Notes: generated from the letters alone by a model not told the origin. A stretch of DNA of 64,000 nt from Marinifilum_A sediminis (GCA_947496465.1 CANMCX010000003.1:444616-508615); one strand, 5' to 3'. Positions 17,006-25,237 are shown, counted from the first letter of the stretch. Made by a program: numbers and translations.

Positions 17006-18529
17006 TTATTGCTTGATATCCGGATATGGCAATGATTTACCACTATGTCTGTCTACAGGAGTTTGTGCATTAACTTTTTGCAGATACGATTTTAATTGGG
17101 AGCATAGTTTTTTAGCAACATCAGGATGTTCTTTCACTAAATTGACCCTCTCTGAAATATCATTTTCCAAATTGAATAATTCCACATTTTCGTCTTCATA
17201 TCCATAGCACAGTTTCCATTTTCCCATTCTAATAGAACTAAAGGGTTTGATACTAGGATATTCATCGCGTAAGCCTTTCCATGCCCAATAGTGAGGATAG
17301 TGAAAGCAGAGTCCTTCGGGACGATTAAAACTACCAGTACCTGTAAGAAGAGGAGTTAAATCTTTACCATCAATATCAGATAAATAAGCATTTGGAGATA
17401 TTCCTGCCATCTGTAAAATGGTTGGAAAAAAGTCATCGCTGCTTACAGGCTCGTCACATTGTGTTCCTGCCTCTGCTTTTCCAGCCCATTTCACTATCAT
17501 AGGAACTCTAATTCCACCTTCGCGGCAAGTTCCTTTGCCATCGCTAAGTGGAGCATTGGTAGTTGGATGACCTGCATGAGTTACCAATCCTCCATTATCC
17601 GACATGAATATGATAATGGTATTATCTGCAATTTTAAGATCATTAAGTTTGCTCATGATATTTCCCAAGCTGTTATCCATACTTGCCACCATGGATGCAT
17701 ATTTGGCTTCAGTTTCTGTTTTTCCTTCTTGCATGAATTGCTGAACCAATTCTTTATGTTCCTGAATTGGTGTATGAACTGCATAATGCGCAAGGTTCAG
17801 AAAAAACGGTTTTTTATCAGTCGAAAATTGTTCAATTAACTGAGTGGCTTTTACCGTCAGTGCGTCTGTGAGATATAAGCTGTCTTTTTCAAATTCCTCA
17901 AGGCTAGGTACTTTGTAGTTACTATTTTCTTCACCATAAGGATAATAGTAAGAAGCTGGATGACCTGCGTGATGCCCTGCAATATTGTAATCGAATCCTA
18001 AGTTTTTGGGATCGGCACCACTTGTTTCAGCCTTTCCAAAATGGGCTTTTCCGATATGTGCTGTTACATATCCATGTTTCTTAAGAATCTTAGGAATGGT
18101 GATATCCTTGGCATTTAATCCATTTATATTCCAATCAGGAATGAATAATTTCTGTTCCGATTCGTGAAGGTCATTTCCTTGCCCTGGAATCCAGTTGGTG
18201 ATTTGGCTTCTGGCAGGATTTTTTCCCGTAAGAATGCTACATCGGGTAGGAGAACAAACCGGACTTGCAGCATAGGCATTTGTAAATTTAATTCCTTGCT
18301 GTGCCAACAATTCCATGTTTGGAGTTTTTTGATACCGATTGTTCGATGTCATTTCTGAACCTAAGTGAACGGAGGTATCTGTCCATCCCATATCGTCAAC
18401 TAAAAAGAGGATAATATTGGGTTGCGATTGCTTTTCAATTTGACTGCTACAAGAAGAAGTAAGTAGAGTGCTGGTACAAGCTAAAAACCCCAAAGCTCCA
18501 CTTAATTTTGTATTTAAACGCTTTATCAT
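17006..18529 (-). CDS. S1-family sulfatase (lipoprotein)
   Basis: A 507-residue sulfatase with a lipoprotein signal (lipobox TSSC, Cys27). Metal-site start IILFLVDDMGWTD and formylglycine motif CSPTR (Cys92) are followed by IGKAHFGKAE, HYAVHTPIQ, FMSDNGGLVTH and GKGTCREGGIRVPMIVKW. The layout is that of arylsulfatase-A/N-acetylgalactosamine-type S1 enzymes. It is transcribed alone toward the plus arm and diverges from the next sulfatase. A galactosamine-sulfate or uronate-sulfate substrate fits the cluster, but the subfamily cannot be fixed by eye. Confidence 0.92.
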   Translation of the reverse strand: MIKRLNTKLSGALGFLACTSTLLTSSCSSQIEKQSQPNIILFLVDDMGWTDTSVHLGSEMTSNNRYQKTPNMELLAQQGIKFTNAYAASPVCSPTRCSILTGKNPARSQITNWIPGQGNDLHESEQKLFIPDWNINGLNAKDITIPKILKKHGYVTAHIGKAHFGKAETSGADPKNLGFDYNIAGHHAGHPASYYYPYGEENSNYKVPSLEEFEKDSLYLTDALTVKATQLIEQFSTDKKPFFLNLAHYAVHTPIQEHKELVQQFMQEGKTETEAKYASMVASMDNSLGNIMSKLNDLKIADNTIIIFMSDNGGLVTHAGHPTTNAPLSDGKGTCREGGIRVPMIVKWAGKAEAGTQCDEPVSSDDFFPTILQMAGISPNAYLSDIDGKDLTPLLTGTGSFNRPEGLCFHYPHYWAWKGLRDEYPSIKPFSSIRMGKWKLCYGYEDENVELFNLENDISERVNLVKEHPDVAKKLCSQLKSYLQKVNAQTPVDRHSGKSLPYPDIKQ

Positions 18530-18769
18530 GTTTACATTTTATTGATTTCTGATTTAAAGTTGTAGAACTATTTGATGAATTACAATTATTATGAAACTGA
18601 ACATTTTAGGAAGATGTCCCAAATTTTAAAAGCCTGGTATTTAGTTCTGTTGATGTATTGTGAACCTTTAAGCCGTATGATTTTGGAGTTCATTCGAATG
18701 ATCTTAGCCTTTGTAACCATGTTGAATGATGATCTTTGGAATATTACAATAGAATTAAAATTTAATAAC

Positions 18770-20344
18770 GTGAAATTATCAAAACCAATACATGCAATGT
18801 TGCCCGTTCTTATGGGTGCTTGTTCAACAGGAACCATCAATCAGGTTTCTGAAACTGTTCAGCCGAATGTTATTTTGGTTGTAACCGATGATCAGGGATA
18901 TGGTCAATTAAATTTCGATCCGGGTTCCTATAATGAGGACGGCTTGAAAAATACACAGGTTACCAAAAGATATACAACGGCAGTAGAGGCAGCTTATCAT
19001 GCAGCTCAAACTGCAATGCCAAATACATCAAAGTTAGCGAACGAAGGGGTGAAGTTTACCAATGCTTTTGTGGCATCAACAACCTGTGCTCCATCCAGAG
19101 CAGCACTTCTGACTGGAAAATATACGCAGCGTTTTGGTATCTACAACAATTACGATGCAGAGGCAGGTGTTCGCCCGCAAGAGAAGTTCTTATCAGAAAC
19201 CTTTCAGGAGAATGGCTACAAAACCGCAATGATTGGAAAATGGCATTTGGGTGAATTAACTATTGATTCGCTGGTTGAGAAAACAAGAGATTATCATCGT
19301 GATGCGATTTATGGTTGTGTGAAAGATCAGCATCCTTTAAGTAAAGGCTTCGATTATTACTATGGCTTTAATTATCACGGAAGTAATTATTATAATGCGA
19401 CTAGCTTGTTCAGAAATTATGAGCATGTGAAATCCCAGGGGTATATTACCGATGAATTTACCGATGAGGCTTTACAGTACATTGAGAAGAATCAGAAAAA
19501 TCCTTTTTTCATGTTTTTATCTTATAATGCGCCACATATTCCTTTGGAAGAGCAAGCTCCACGTAAATACCAAAGATTCAATACAGGAAATACTGAGGTA
19601 GATAATTACTATGCAACCTTGGCTGCCGTTGATGATGGAATCGGACAAATTGTATCTAAGCTAAAAGAATTGAAAATTGATAAGAATACAATTATTCTTT
19701 TTGTGAGCGATAATGGTGCGGTAATTGATTCGCCACTTCCTTTGAATGGTGCTTTTAAAGGAAACAAAGGCTTGATGTTTCAAGGAGGAATTCATGTTCC
19801 GATGTTTGCCTGGTGTCCTGGATTGATTGATGAAGGAAAAGTGATAACAGAAAATGTATCTGCCATGGATTTATTGCCAACAGCATTGGCATCAGCAGGA
19901 ATTGATGTTTCAAAATCGGTTGATGGTATTGCTTTGCAAAATGTGATTAAGGGAGAAGAAAATCAGAAAAGACAATTGTTTTGGGCGGGTTGTCAGGCTT
20001 ATCACTGGAGTGATAAAAATTTGGATTTTTGGGCAGGATACGAACAATATGTGAAAGGAAGCAAGGAGGTGACAGCATTTCCAGTTAGTCAGTATCGTGA
20101 GCATTTGTCCGATCCGGCAGGAACAGTTTTGGAAGGTGATTTTATGATGCATTATTATCCGATAGGAGATAGATATGAACTTTTCAACATCAGACAAGAT
20201 CCGGGAGAAAAAAACAATATTGCAGCTCAGAATTCAGAACTAGTGAAGAGGTTAAAATCTGCATTTGATGGTTGGATTATAAATATGGATAAGCCCGTTG
20301 AATGGAATGAACAAACTTGGGAAAAGTTGTTGCCTAAATCATAA
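18770..20344 (+). CDS. S1-family sulfatase (lipoprotein), GTG start proposed
   Basis: A 524-residue sulfatase when started at the GTG at 18770. This gives a short lipoprotein signal (MKLSKPIHAMLPVLMGAC, Cys18) placed as in its neighbours. The frame stays open upstream to 18572, but that stretch (MMNYNYYETEHF...) has no signal-like or conserved character. An ATG inside the signal is also possible. Metal-site start VILVVTDDQGYGQLN, formylglycine motif CAPSR (Cys106), then GKWHLGELT, SYNAPHIPLEEQAPRKY and FVSDNGAVID. About 30 extra residues (PGSYNEDG...TAMPNT) lie between the metal motif and the TSKLANEGVKF helix. It diverges from the 17006-18529 sulfatase and runs with the 20580 sulfatase. Confidence 0.88.
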   Translation: MKLSKPIHAMLPVLMGACSTGTINQVSETVQPNVILVVTDDQGYGQLNFDPGSYNEDGLKNTQVTKRYTTAVEAAYHAAQTAMPNTSKLANEGVKFTNAFVASTTCAPSRAALLTGKYTQRFGIYNNYDAEAGVRPQEKFLSETFQENGYKTAMIGKWHLGELTIDSLVEKTRDYHRDAIYGCVKDQHPLSKGFDYYYGFNYHGSNYYNATSLFRNYEHVKSQGYITDEFTDEALQYIEKNQKNPFFMFLSYNAPHIPLEEQAPRKYQRFNTGNTEVDNYYATLAAVDDGIGQIVSKLKELKIDKNTIILFVSDNGAVIDSPLPLNGAFKGNKGLMFQGGIHVPMFAWCPGLIDEGKVITENVSAMDLLPTALASAGIDVSKSVDGIALQNVIKGEENQKRQLFWAGCQAYHWSDKNLDFWAGYEQYVKGSKEVTAFPVSQYREHLSDPAGTVLEGDFMMHYYPIGDRYELFNIRQDPGEKNNIAAQNSELVKRLKSAFDGWIINMDKPVEWNEQTWEKLLPKS

Positions 20345-20579
20345 AACTAGACTAAAGGACAAGTTGAATTGAGGATTTTATCTCAAAAAAGTAGATTTTC
20401 AACAAAATTAAAAGTGAATAATGGAATAGTAAAACTGAGATTAATAGAATGTGTCTAATATTGATTTTTCAAATATTTTTGATAGCAGATCTGAATTGGA
20501 ACAATTTGGTAAAAGGTGTTAGACTTGGTCAAATGGAATATTAGAAATATATTAATCGAGCTTTCAAGATAACAGCAAT

Positions 20580-22172
20580 ATGAACATGATAAGAAACTCG
20601 TTGCTTTTAGGCGCTGGTGCGCTGCTAGTGCAATCATGCGGAGGAGGAATTGAAAAGAAAGAAGTAGAACAGACTAAATCAAATGTTCTGTTCATTTCTG
20701 TTGATGATTTGAATGATTGGACAGGAATGTCTAAGGGACATCCAGATGTGAAAACACCAAATTTAGATCGATTGGCAAAACGTGGTGTATATTTTAACAA
20801 TGCGCATGCTGCTGTGGCAGTTTGCACGCCATCTCGATTATCCGTTTTATCCTCTTTGAGTCCTACAACTACGGGATGTTATACGAATAAAAGTGGTACA
20901 CCAAATCAGGAAATTTGGGATGGTGTAAGTTTGTTGCCAGCCTTTTTCAGACAGAATGGTTATGAAACCATGGGATGCGGAAAGATTGAAGGGCATGCAT
21001 GTTGGGCAATTGAAGATGATTTTCAGAATCAAAAACTCTGGGATGAGCGAAAACCTAGAGCTTATGCACTAACTGAAAAATTGATGAAAGATGGAAATCG
21101 TTATGGTGCACCTGATTTCTATCCTTTCCCAATGGGCGGTTCGGGTACAACAAATTATAATAAAAAAAAAGGAACCAATTATCCAGGATTTTCTCTTTGT
21201 GCTGGACCTATTGATAGAGAATATCTACCAGAAGGCAAAATGCCTGATGAGCAAAATGTAGAATGGGCGATTGAACGATTGCAAAAGGATCATGATAAAC
21301 CATTTTTGTTGGGAGTTGGATTTTTACGACCTCATGTTCCTTACACTGCTCCTCGCGAGTATTTTGATATGTATCCTTTGGATAAAATCAAGATTCCAAC
21401 TGCCTTGGAGAATGAATTTGCTGATATTTCTATTTATGGAAAGGCGATGGCAGAAGGAATAACGGAGCCTGGTGCAGAAGCGATAGTGAATAAGATTAGT
21501 CCATCTTATCGTAAAGAGTTGGTTCAAGGTTATCTCGCTGCAATCACTTTTATGGATGCTCAATTGGGACGCTTGTTAGACGCCTTAGATAGCAGTCAGT
21601 ATGGAAAAAATACAATTATTGTACTTTGGTCTGATCATGGACAGTGTTTCGGAGAAAAGAGAAATTGGCGTAAAAATAACTTGTGGAACGAAGCTACTGT
21701 GGCGCCAATGTTATGGGTTGCTCCAGGTGTGACAACTAAAGGGCAAATCAATAAAAGTGCTGTAAGCTTATTGGATGTATATCCTACCTTAACCGATTTG
21801 TGTGGCTTGGAAAGGAATGAACAGCAAGATGGAGAAAGTCTTTTGCCATTATTGACCGATATGGATGTGAAGAGAAAAAATCCTGTAATTAGCAGTTGGA
21901 CTTATGGATCTCATTCGGTTCGTCGTGACCAATGGAGATACATTCGATACAATGATGGATCAGAGGAGCTGTACGATGAAGTGAAAGATTTTGGTGAACA
22001 CGTAAATTTAGCAAACAATTCTGAGTATAAGGATGTGATTACAGAACTGAAAAAGCATTTGCCTGTAGATATTTATCAGCCTACCGATAGAAATAAGGAG
22101 TTTCACATGATAAACAATCGTGTGAAACGATGGACAAAAGATCCTGCATCTATGCCTCAATATCTAAGATAA
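20580..22172 (+). CDS. S1-family sulfatase, iduronate-2-sulfatase-like (lipoprotein)
   Basis: A 530-residue sulfatase with a lipoprotein signal (lipobox VQSC, Cys20). The start VLFISVDDLNDWTGMSKGHPDVKTPNLD, formylglycine motif CTPSR (Cys82) and GVGFLRPHVPYTAPREYFDMY are typical of the iduronate-2-sulfatase-like branch. WSDHGQCFGEKRNWRKNNLWNEA carries the second metal/substrate loop. Action on 2-O-sulfated uronate of chondroitin/dermatan sulfate oligosaccharides would fit the locus; this is inference from family and context. The 235-bp gap to the preceding sulfatase suggests it may have its own promoter. A palindrome cluster follows 10 nt after its stop codon. Confidence 0.9.
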   Translation: MNMIRNSLLLGAGALLVQSCGGGIEKKEVEQTKSNVLFISVDDLNDWTGMSKGHPDVKTPNLDRLAKRGVYFNNAHAAVAVCTPSRLSVLSSLSPTTTGCYTNKSGTPNQEIWDGVSLLPAFFRQNGYETMGCGKIEGHACWAIEDDFQNQKLWDERKPRAYALTEKLMKDGNRYGAPDFYPFPMGGSGTTNYNKKKGTNYPGFSLCAGPIDREYLPEGKMPDEQNVEWAIERLQKDHDKPFLLGVGFLRPHVPYTAPREYFDMYPLDKIKIPTALENEFADISIYGKAMAEGITEPGAEAIVNKISPSYRKELVQGYLAAITFMDAQLGRLLDALDSSQYGKNTIIVLWSDHGQCFGEKRNWRKNNLWNEATVAPMLWVAPGVTTKGQINKSAVSLLDVYPTLTDLCGLERNEQQDGESLLPLLTDMDVKRKNPVISSWTYGSHSVRRDQWRYIRYNDGSEELYDEVKDFGEHVNLANNSEYKDVITELKKHLPVDIYQPTDRNKEFHMINNRVKRWTKDPASMPQYLR

Positions 22173-22182
22173 ATTCAAACTC

Positions 22183-22228
22183 ATACTTACTGCAACGAAG
22201 TGCTGTTGCAGTAAGTATAGCTATACTT
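22183..22228 (+). repeat. overlapping palindromes downstream of the last sulfatase
   Basis: 14-bp perfect arms (22183-22196 and 22205-22218, 8-nt loop) overlap a second, perfect 16-bp palindrome (22213-22228). The two structures exclude each other. A further pair, ACTCATAC/GTATGAGT, encloses both. No T-run follows the stem, so a simple terminator is not shown. Confidence 0.7.
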
Positions 22229-22269
22229 GCAATTGAAAGTTGTATGAGTAATTGAAATGTGATTGAGGA

Positions 22270-22550
22270 GTATGAAAAAAAATAACTAAGTTCGGTATTG
22301 GGAAAGCCATCGGGACCTGAAGTTTCTTTTGGCTGGCAAGCAGGAGAACCTTCTTTATTGGGCTTGGAAAGATCGGATGGATAATGGTATGCCGCGTTTC
22401 TGTGCTTCTTACAAGATGTTTTTTGCTCACGTATATATTCAACTTCAGAAAATGGGACGAAATTGGATAGCACAAAAGATGCAAATGCAAAAACAAATGG
22501 AAGTTCAACAAGGTGGAAGTACCCACAATGCTTTTGTGAAAAATTAGGAT
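22270..22550 (+). pseudogene. possible gene remnant, unrecognised
   Basis: The stretch reads as protein-like segments split between frames on the plus strand: a piece like GKPSGPEVSFGWQAGEPSLLGLERSDG followed in another frame by FCASYKMFFAHVYIQLQKMGRNW, then a Gln/Met/Lys-rich tail ending GSTHNAFVKN at about 22544. No start codon with context, no family I recognise, and no single frame covers it. It ends just before a terminator (22577-22611), as a real gene would. It may be a decayed 3' end or chance. Confidence 0.25.
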
Positions 22551-22576
22551 ATTGATCTTGAAAAATTTTAGATATT

Positions 22577-22611
22577 AAAGGCTGTTGTCATTGTTGATAA
22601 CAGCCTTTTTT
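22577..22611 (+). terminator. Rho-independent terminator
   Basis: 10-bp arms (22577-22586 and 22599-22608) followed by a T-run. It would stop plus-strand transcripts from the sulfatase side before the opposing tRNA cluster. A degenerate version is present in the second duplicate at about 23403-23432. Confidence 0.75.
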
Positions 22612-22676
22612 GTAATGAAGAAGTATTTTTTTTATTTCGATACGAAATAATTTCTGAGAAATATTATTGTATAAAA

Positions 22677-22708
22677 AAAGCATCAAAGTTTTTAAACCTT
22701 GATGCTTT
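22677..22708 (-). terminator. terminator of tRNA cluster, copy A
   Basis: 10-bp arms (22677-22686 and 22699-22708) followed on the minus strand by a T7 tract. It lies 7 nt past tRNA-Ser. Confidence 0.8.
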
Positions 22709-22714
22709 AATCAG

Positions 22715-22799
22715 CGGAGAGAGAGGGATTCGAACCCCCGGTACGTTGCCGCACAATGGTTTTCAAGACCACCGCATTCGACCACTCTGCCATCTCTCC
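22715..22799 (-). tRNA. tRNA-Ser(TGA), copy A
   Basis: An 85-nt cloverleaf with a long variable arm. Acceptor arms GGAGAGA/TCTCTCC, T-loop GGTTCGAATCC and anticodon loop CTTGAAA (TGA) are visible. No CCA is encoded. Confidence 0.95.
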
Positions 22800-22808
22800 A
22801 AAAAATTG

Positions 22809-22881
22809 AGCGGGAAACGAGACTCAAACTCGCGACCCTCAGCTTGGAAGGCTGATGCTCTATCAACTGAGCTATTCCCGC
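22809..22881 (-). tRNA. tRNA-Gly(TCC), copy A
   Basis: A 73-nt cloverleaf with acceptor arms GCGGGAA/TTCCCGC and anticodon loop CTTCCAA (TCC). It lies between tRNA-Tyr and tRNA-Ser in one transcript; no CCA is encoded. Confidence 0.95.
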
Positions 22882-22920
22882 AAGAAAATTTTTAAAGATT
22901 GAACATTTTCAATCTAGTAG

Positions 22921-23002
22921 TGGGGAGAGCAGGATTCGAACCTACGAAGACGAAGTCAGCGGAGTTACAGTCCGCCCCAGTTGGCCACTTTGGTATCTCC
23001 CC
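22921..23002 (-). tRNA. tRNA-Tyr(GTA), copy A
   Basis: An 82-nt cloverleaf with a long variable arm, acceptor arms GGGGAGA/TCTCCCC and anticodon GTA in the loop CTGTAAC. First gene of the three-tRNA transcript. Confidence 0.95.
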
Positions 23003-23032
23003 AAATGCTGTTAATTCTTATTGAATCGGCTG

Positions 23033-23062
23033 CAAAAGTAGAAGAAATAAGTTAATTTCAAA
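23033..23062 (-). promoter_or_regulatory. promoter of tRNA cluster, copy A
   Basis: On the minus strand TTTG (23059-23062), 18 bp, then TACTTTTG (23033-23040). This matches the Bacteroidota -33/-7 consensus. The predicted start is about 25 nt before tRNA-Tyr. Confidence 0.75.
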
Positions 23063-23402
23063 AGATTATTCGAACGTAATTTAAAATTAATTTTGCGAGT
23101 CGATAGTAGTTGTTGGTAGCCAGGGTGTTAGTTTTTTTTTAAAAAGTAAATTAATTATCGTTTATATAATTGTATATGAATTCTAACTATTTCTCATTAA
23201 TTCTGCCAAAGCTTTCGATGCCCATTGTTTTATCAATTGGAAAGAGTTGAATGAATATTTCGAAAATGATAATTTAAATTCCTTTTCGATATTGAACGGG
23301 CGAGTATTTAATTGTTTTGGAATTAGGGATATGTTGAATTTAAATTAATTGTAGGATTAATCGTTAAGAAATTACACTTTGATAAATCAGTAAGGATTAA
23401 AA
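23063..23402. other. non-coding spacer between tRNA cluster copies
   Basis: About 340 AT-rich bases with no reading frame of note, no hairpin with a T-run and no similarity to the duplicated block. I see nothing definable here. Confidence 0.6.
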
Positions 23403-23476
23403 CTATTGTCATTTTTGATAACAGCTTTTTTTTATTTCGATACGAAATAATTTCTGAGAAATATTATTGCATAAAA

Positions 23477-23508
23477 AAAGCATCAAAGTTTTTAAACCTT
23501 GATGCATT
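23477..23508 (-). terminator. terminator of tRNA cluster, copy B
   Basis: Same hairpin as at 22677-22708 but with one base changed near the foot of the stem (GATGCATT for GATGCTTT). The minus-strand T-run is kept, so it should still work. Confidence 0.7.
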
Positions 23509-23514
23509 AATCAG

Positions 23515-23599
23515 CGGAGAGAGAGGGATTCGAACCCCCGGTACGTTGCCGCACAATGGTTTTCAAGACCACCGCATTCGACCACTCTGCCATCTCTCC
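23515..23599 (-). tRNA. tRNA-Ser(TGA), copy B
   Basis: Mature sequence identical to the 22715-22799 gene; anticodon TGA. Confidence 0.95.
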
Positions 23600-23609
23600 A
23601 AAATAATTG

Positions 23610-23682
23610 AGCGGGAAACGAGACTCAAACTCGCGACCCTCAGCTTGGAAGGCTGATGCTCTATCAACTGAGCTATTCCCGC
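23610..23682 (-). tRNA. tRNA-Gly(TCC), copy B
   Basis: Mature sequence identical to the 22809-22881 gene; anticodon TCC. The spacer to tRNA-Ser is 1 bp longer than in copy A. Confidence 0.95.
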
Positions 23683-23721
23683 AGAAATATGTTTAAAGAT
23701 TGAACGTTTTCAATCTAATGG

Positions 23722-23803
23722 TGGGGAGAGCAGGATTCGAACCTACGAAGACGAAGTCAGCGGAGTTACAGTCCGCCCCAGTTGGCCACTTTGGTATCTC
23801 CCC
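23722..23803 (-). tRNA. tRNA-Tyr(GTA), copy B
   Basis: Mature sequence identical to the 22921-23002 gene; anticodon GTA. Confidence 0.95.
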
Positions 23804-23845
23804 AAATGCAATTATTTAAAGAACTTTGTTTCTGTATTGCGGTTG

Positions 23846-23876
23846 CAAATATAGGGGCTTTGTCAGAATATACAAG
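23846..23876 (-). promoter_or_regulatory. promoter of tRNA cluster, copy B
   Basis: On the minus strand CTTG (23873-23876), 19 bp, then TATATTTG (23846-23853), a full -7 match. Its sequence is unrelated to the copy A promoter. Confidence 0.75.
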
Positions 23877-24320
23877 GGGTCTGGAATGTTTTTTTTGAAA
23901 AAAATGAAGTTTTTTATGTAAGTGTTTGATTTACTAGTAAATATTTTTGTTGTTTTTTTATTTAATCTTTTTGATAATAATACTGACGTTTGTATCTGTA
24001 ATATAATTAATGGTTTAGCTTGCTTTTTTTAAGTGTTTTTACTAAAGTGAATACTCTGTAAGTTGTTGAAAAATAGTTGCTATGGTTTTTTAAAAAGAGT
24101 GTCAAGAAAAAACTTAATTTCAAAATATGCTTGAATTGTGTTTGTTTACTTTAAGTAGAGACATGGAATGAAACACTTTTTTTGAAAAGTTAAATTTAAT
24201 AAAGCATAGCATTTGGCGTATAATTAAAACTAGGTTTAGGAGTTCTATACGATTTAAATGACTCATAGGTGACCTTAGGAGATGTATCTTTATTAAAATG
24301 ATGTTAGAGTAAAGCGCAAA
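23877..24320. other. non-coding AT-rich spacer
   Basis: About 440 bases rich in T-runs, with stops in all frames apart from one short unsupported minus frame. No RNA-gene structure is evident to me. Confidence 0.55.
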
Positions 24321-24350
24321 AAAAAGACGAACCAATTGGCTCGTCTTTTT
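24321..24350 (-). terminator. terminator of the TPR membrane-protein gene
   Basis: 10-bp arms (24321-24330 and 24341-24350) with A-rich and T-rich ends, 18 nt past the stop codon. The symmetric A/T ends make it potentially bidirectional. Confidence 0.8.
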
Positions 24351-24368
24351 TAAAAGATACTTAATATT

Positions 24369-25061
24369 TTATTTGATCATCGACTTAGCGCGAGTGATGT
24401 ATTTTTCAACGTCACGTGCCTCAGCAGATTTTCCAAAATCTTTTTCAATCTTTTCGTAAGCAGCTAATGCTTTTTTATAGTCACCAATCATTTCGTAAGC
24501 TAAACCAGCTTTTTGAAGATAGATAGGAGTTGTAAATTCATTGGTGTTAATAGAACTTGCATTCATATAATTAGAAGCAGCCTTATTGTTATCACCTAAT
24601 TCCATATATGCATCACCGGTTGCAGCTTTAGCTAAAGAGCTAAGAATAAAATCATCTGAGCTGAACGAGTTAAGGTGATCAATTGCATTTTGGAATTCGC
24701 CAATTCTTAAATATGAAATACCTGCATAGTATTCTGATAGGTTACCTGCAGTAGTTGAACCAAATTCATCAACAATTTGAAGAAATCCAGGGTAGTTTTC
24801 ATCTCCGTTTAAAGCTAATTTGAACGAATCTTGTTCAAAGTATCTTTGAGCCTGGAACATTTGATTTTGAGCTTTTATCTCAAGTGGAGTCTTGTAATAC
24901 TTTTGGTAAGCAAAAATAGCTACAGCAACCAAAATAACAGCAAATGCGATGCTGGTTAATTTCTTTTGATTCTTTTCTATATATTGTTCAGTCTTACTTA
25001 ACGCCTCTTCTAAATTTTCAAAATTATCTTCAGATACCTGATTGTTTTTATTCTTCGACAT
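24369..25061 (-). CDS. membrane-anchored TPR protein (YfgM-like topology)
   Basis: A 230-residue protein started at the ATG at 25061; a TTG two codons upstream is unlikely. A charged cytosolic tail (about 1-33) precedes one membrane segment (LTSIAFAVILVAVAIFAYQKYY, about 37-57). A periplasmic region of tetratricopeptide-like helices follows, for example AGISYLRIGEFQNAIDHL, ATGDAYMELGDNNKAASNYMNAS and AGLAYEMIGDYKKALAAYEKIE. The topology matches YfgM-type ancillary proteins of the SecYEG/chaperone network, and such a gene is common beside recF in Bacteroidota. The function is inferred from architecture. It diverges from recF, with a -7 element at 25115-25122. Confidence 0.8.
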   Translation of the reverse strand: MSKNKNNQVSEDNFENLEEALSKTEQYIEKNQKKLTSIAFAVILVAVAIFAYQKYYKTPLEIKAQNQMFQAQRYFEQDSFKLALNGDENYPGFLQIVDEFGSTTAGNLSEYYAGISYLRIGEFQNAIDHLNSFSSDDFILSSLAKAATGDAYMELGDNNKAASNYMNASSINTNEFTTPIYLQKAGLAYEMIGDYKKALAAYEKIEKDFGKSAEARDVEKYITRAKSMIK

Positions 25062-25114
25062 ACTCAAATAATTATTAGTTTCATTTTTTCTAACGCAAAT
25101 GTAATTTTTTTTAC

Positions 25115-25122
25115 CAAATATA
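25115..25122 (-). promoter_or_regulatory. -7 element for the TPR gene
   Basis: TATATTTG on the minus strand, about 54 nt before the ATG. A second match (TACATTTG) lies at 25096-25103. No exact -33 TTTG is seen for either. Confidence 0.5.
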
Positions 25123-25206
25123 AGGCATGTTTTCTTTAAAAAATGATAATGAGTGTGAACTTAAATTATCACCATTGAAAGCAGGTTTTTAATTGATTTA
25201 AATTCG

Positions 25207-25214
25207 TAATTTTG
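25207..25214 (+). promoter_or_regulatory. -7 element for recF
   Basis: TAATTTTG on the plus strand, about 24 nt before the recF ATG. A T-run at 25186-25190 stands at the -33 position. Its place argues against starting recF at the in-frame GTG at 25214. Confidence 0.55.
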
Positions 25215-25237
25215 TGACGTTATCTAATACTTTGTAC

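Larger units (their letters stand above)
22600..23812. repeat. tandem duplication of the tRNA-Tyr/Gly/Ser block
   Basis: A block of about 0.4 kb (about 22577-23011) recurs at about 23403-23812. The three tRNA genes of each block are offset by 800-801 bp and are identical in the mature sequences I compared. Their spacers and the terminator hairpin are also near-identical. Similarity stops just upstream of tRNA-Tyr in both copies and resumes nowhere in the intervening approximately 0.4 kb. Confidence 0.85.

Noticed and set aside
22150..22473. 107-codon minus-strand frame overlapping the end of the last sulfatase
   Set aside because: Part of it is antisense to the sulfatase and the palindromes; composition is not protein-like.
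22677..22708. Hairpin near tRNA-Ser considered as an insertion-sequence end
   Set aside because: It is followed by a T-run in the tRNA direction and lies 7 nt after tRNA-Ser, so it is an ordinary terminator.
24120..24335. 71-codon minus-strand frame downstream of the TPR gene
   Set aside because: It overlaps the T-rich spacer and a terminator arm and has no conserved features.
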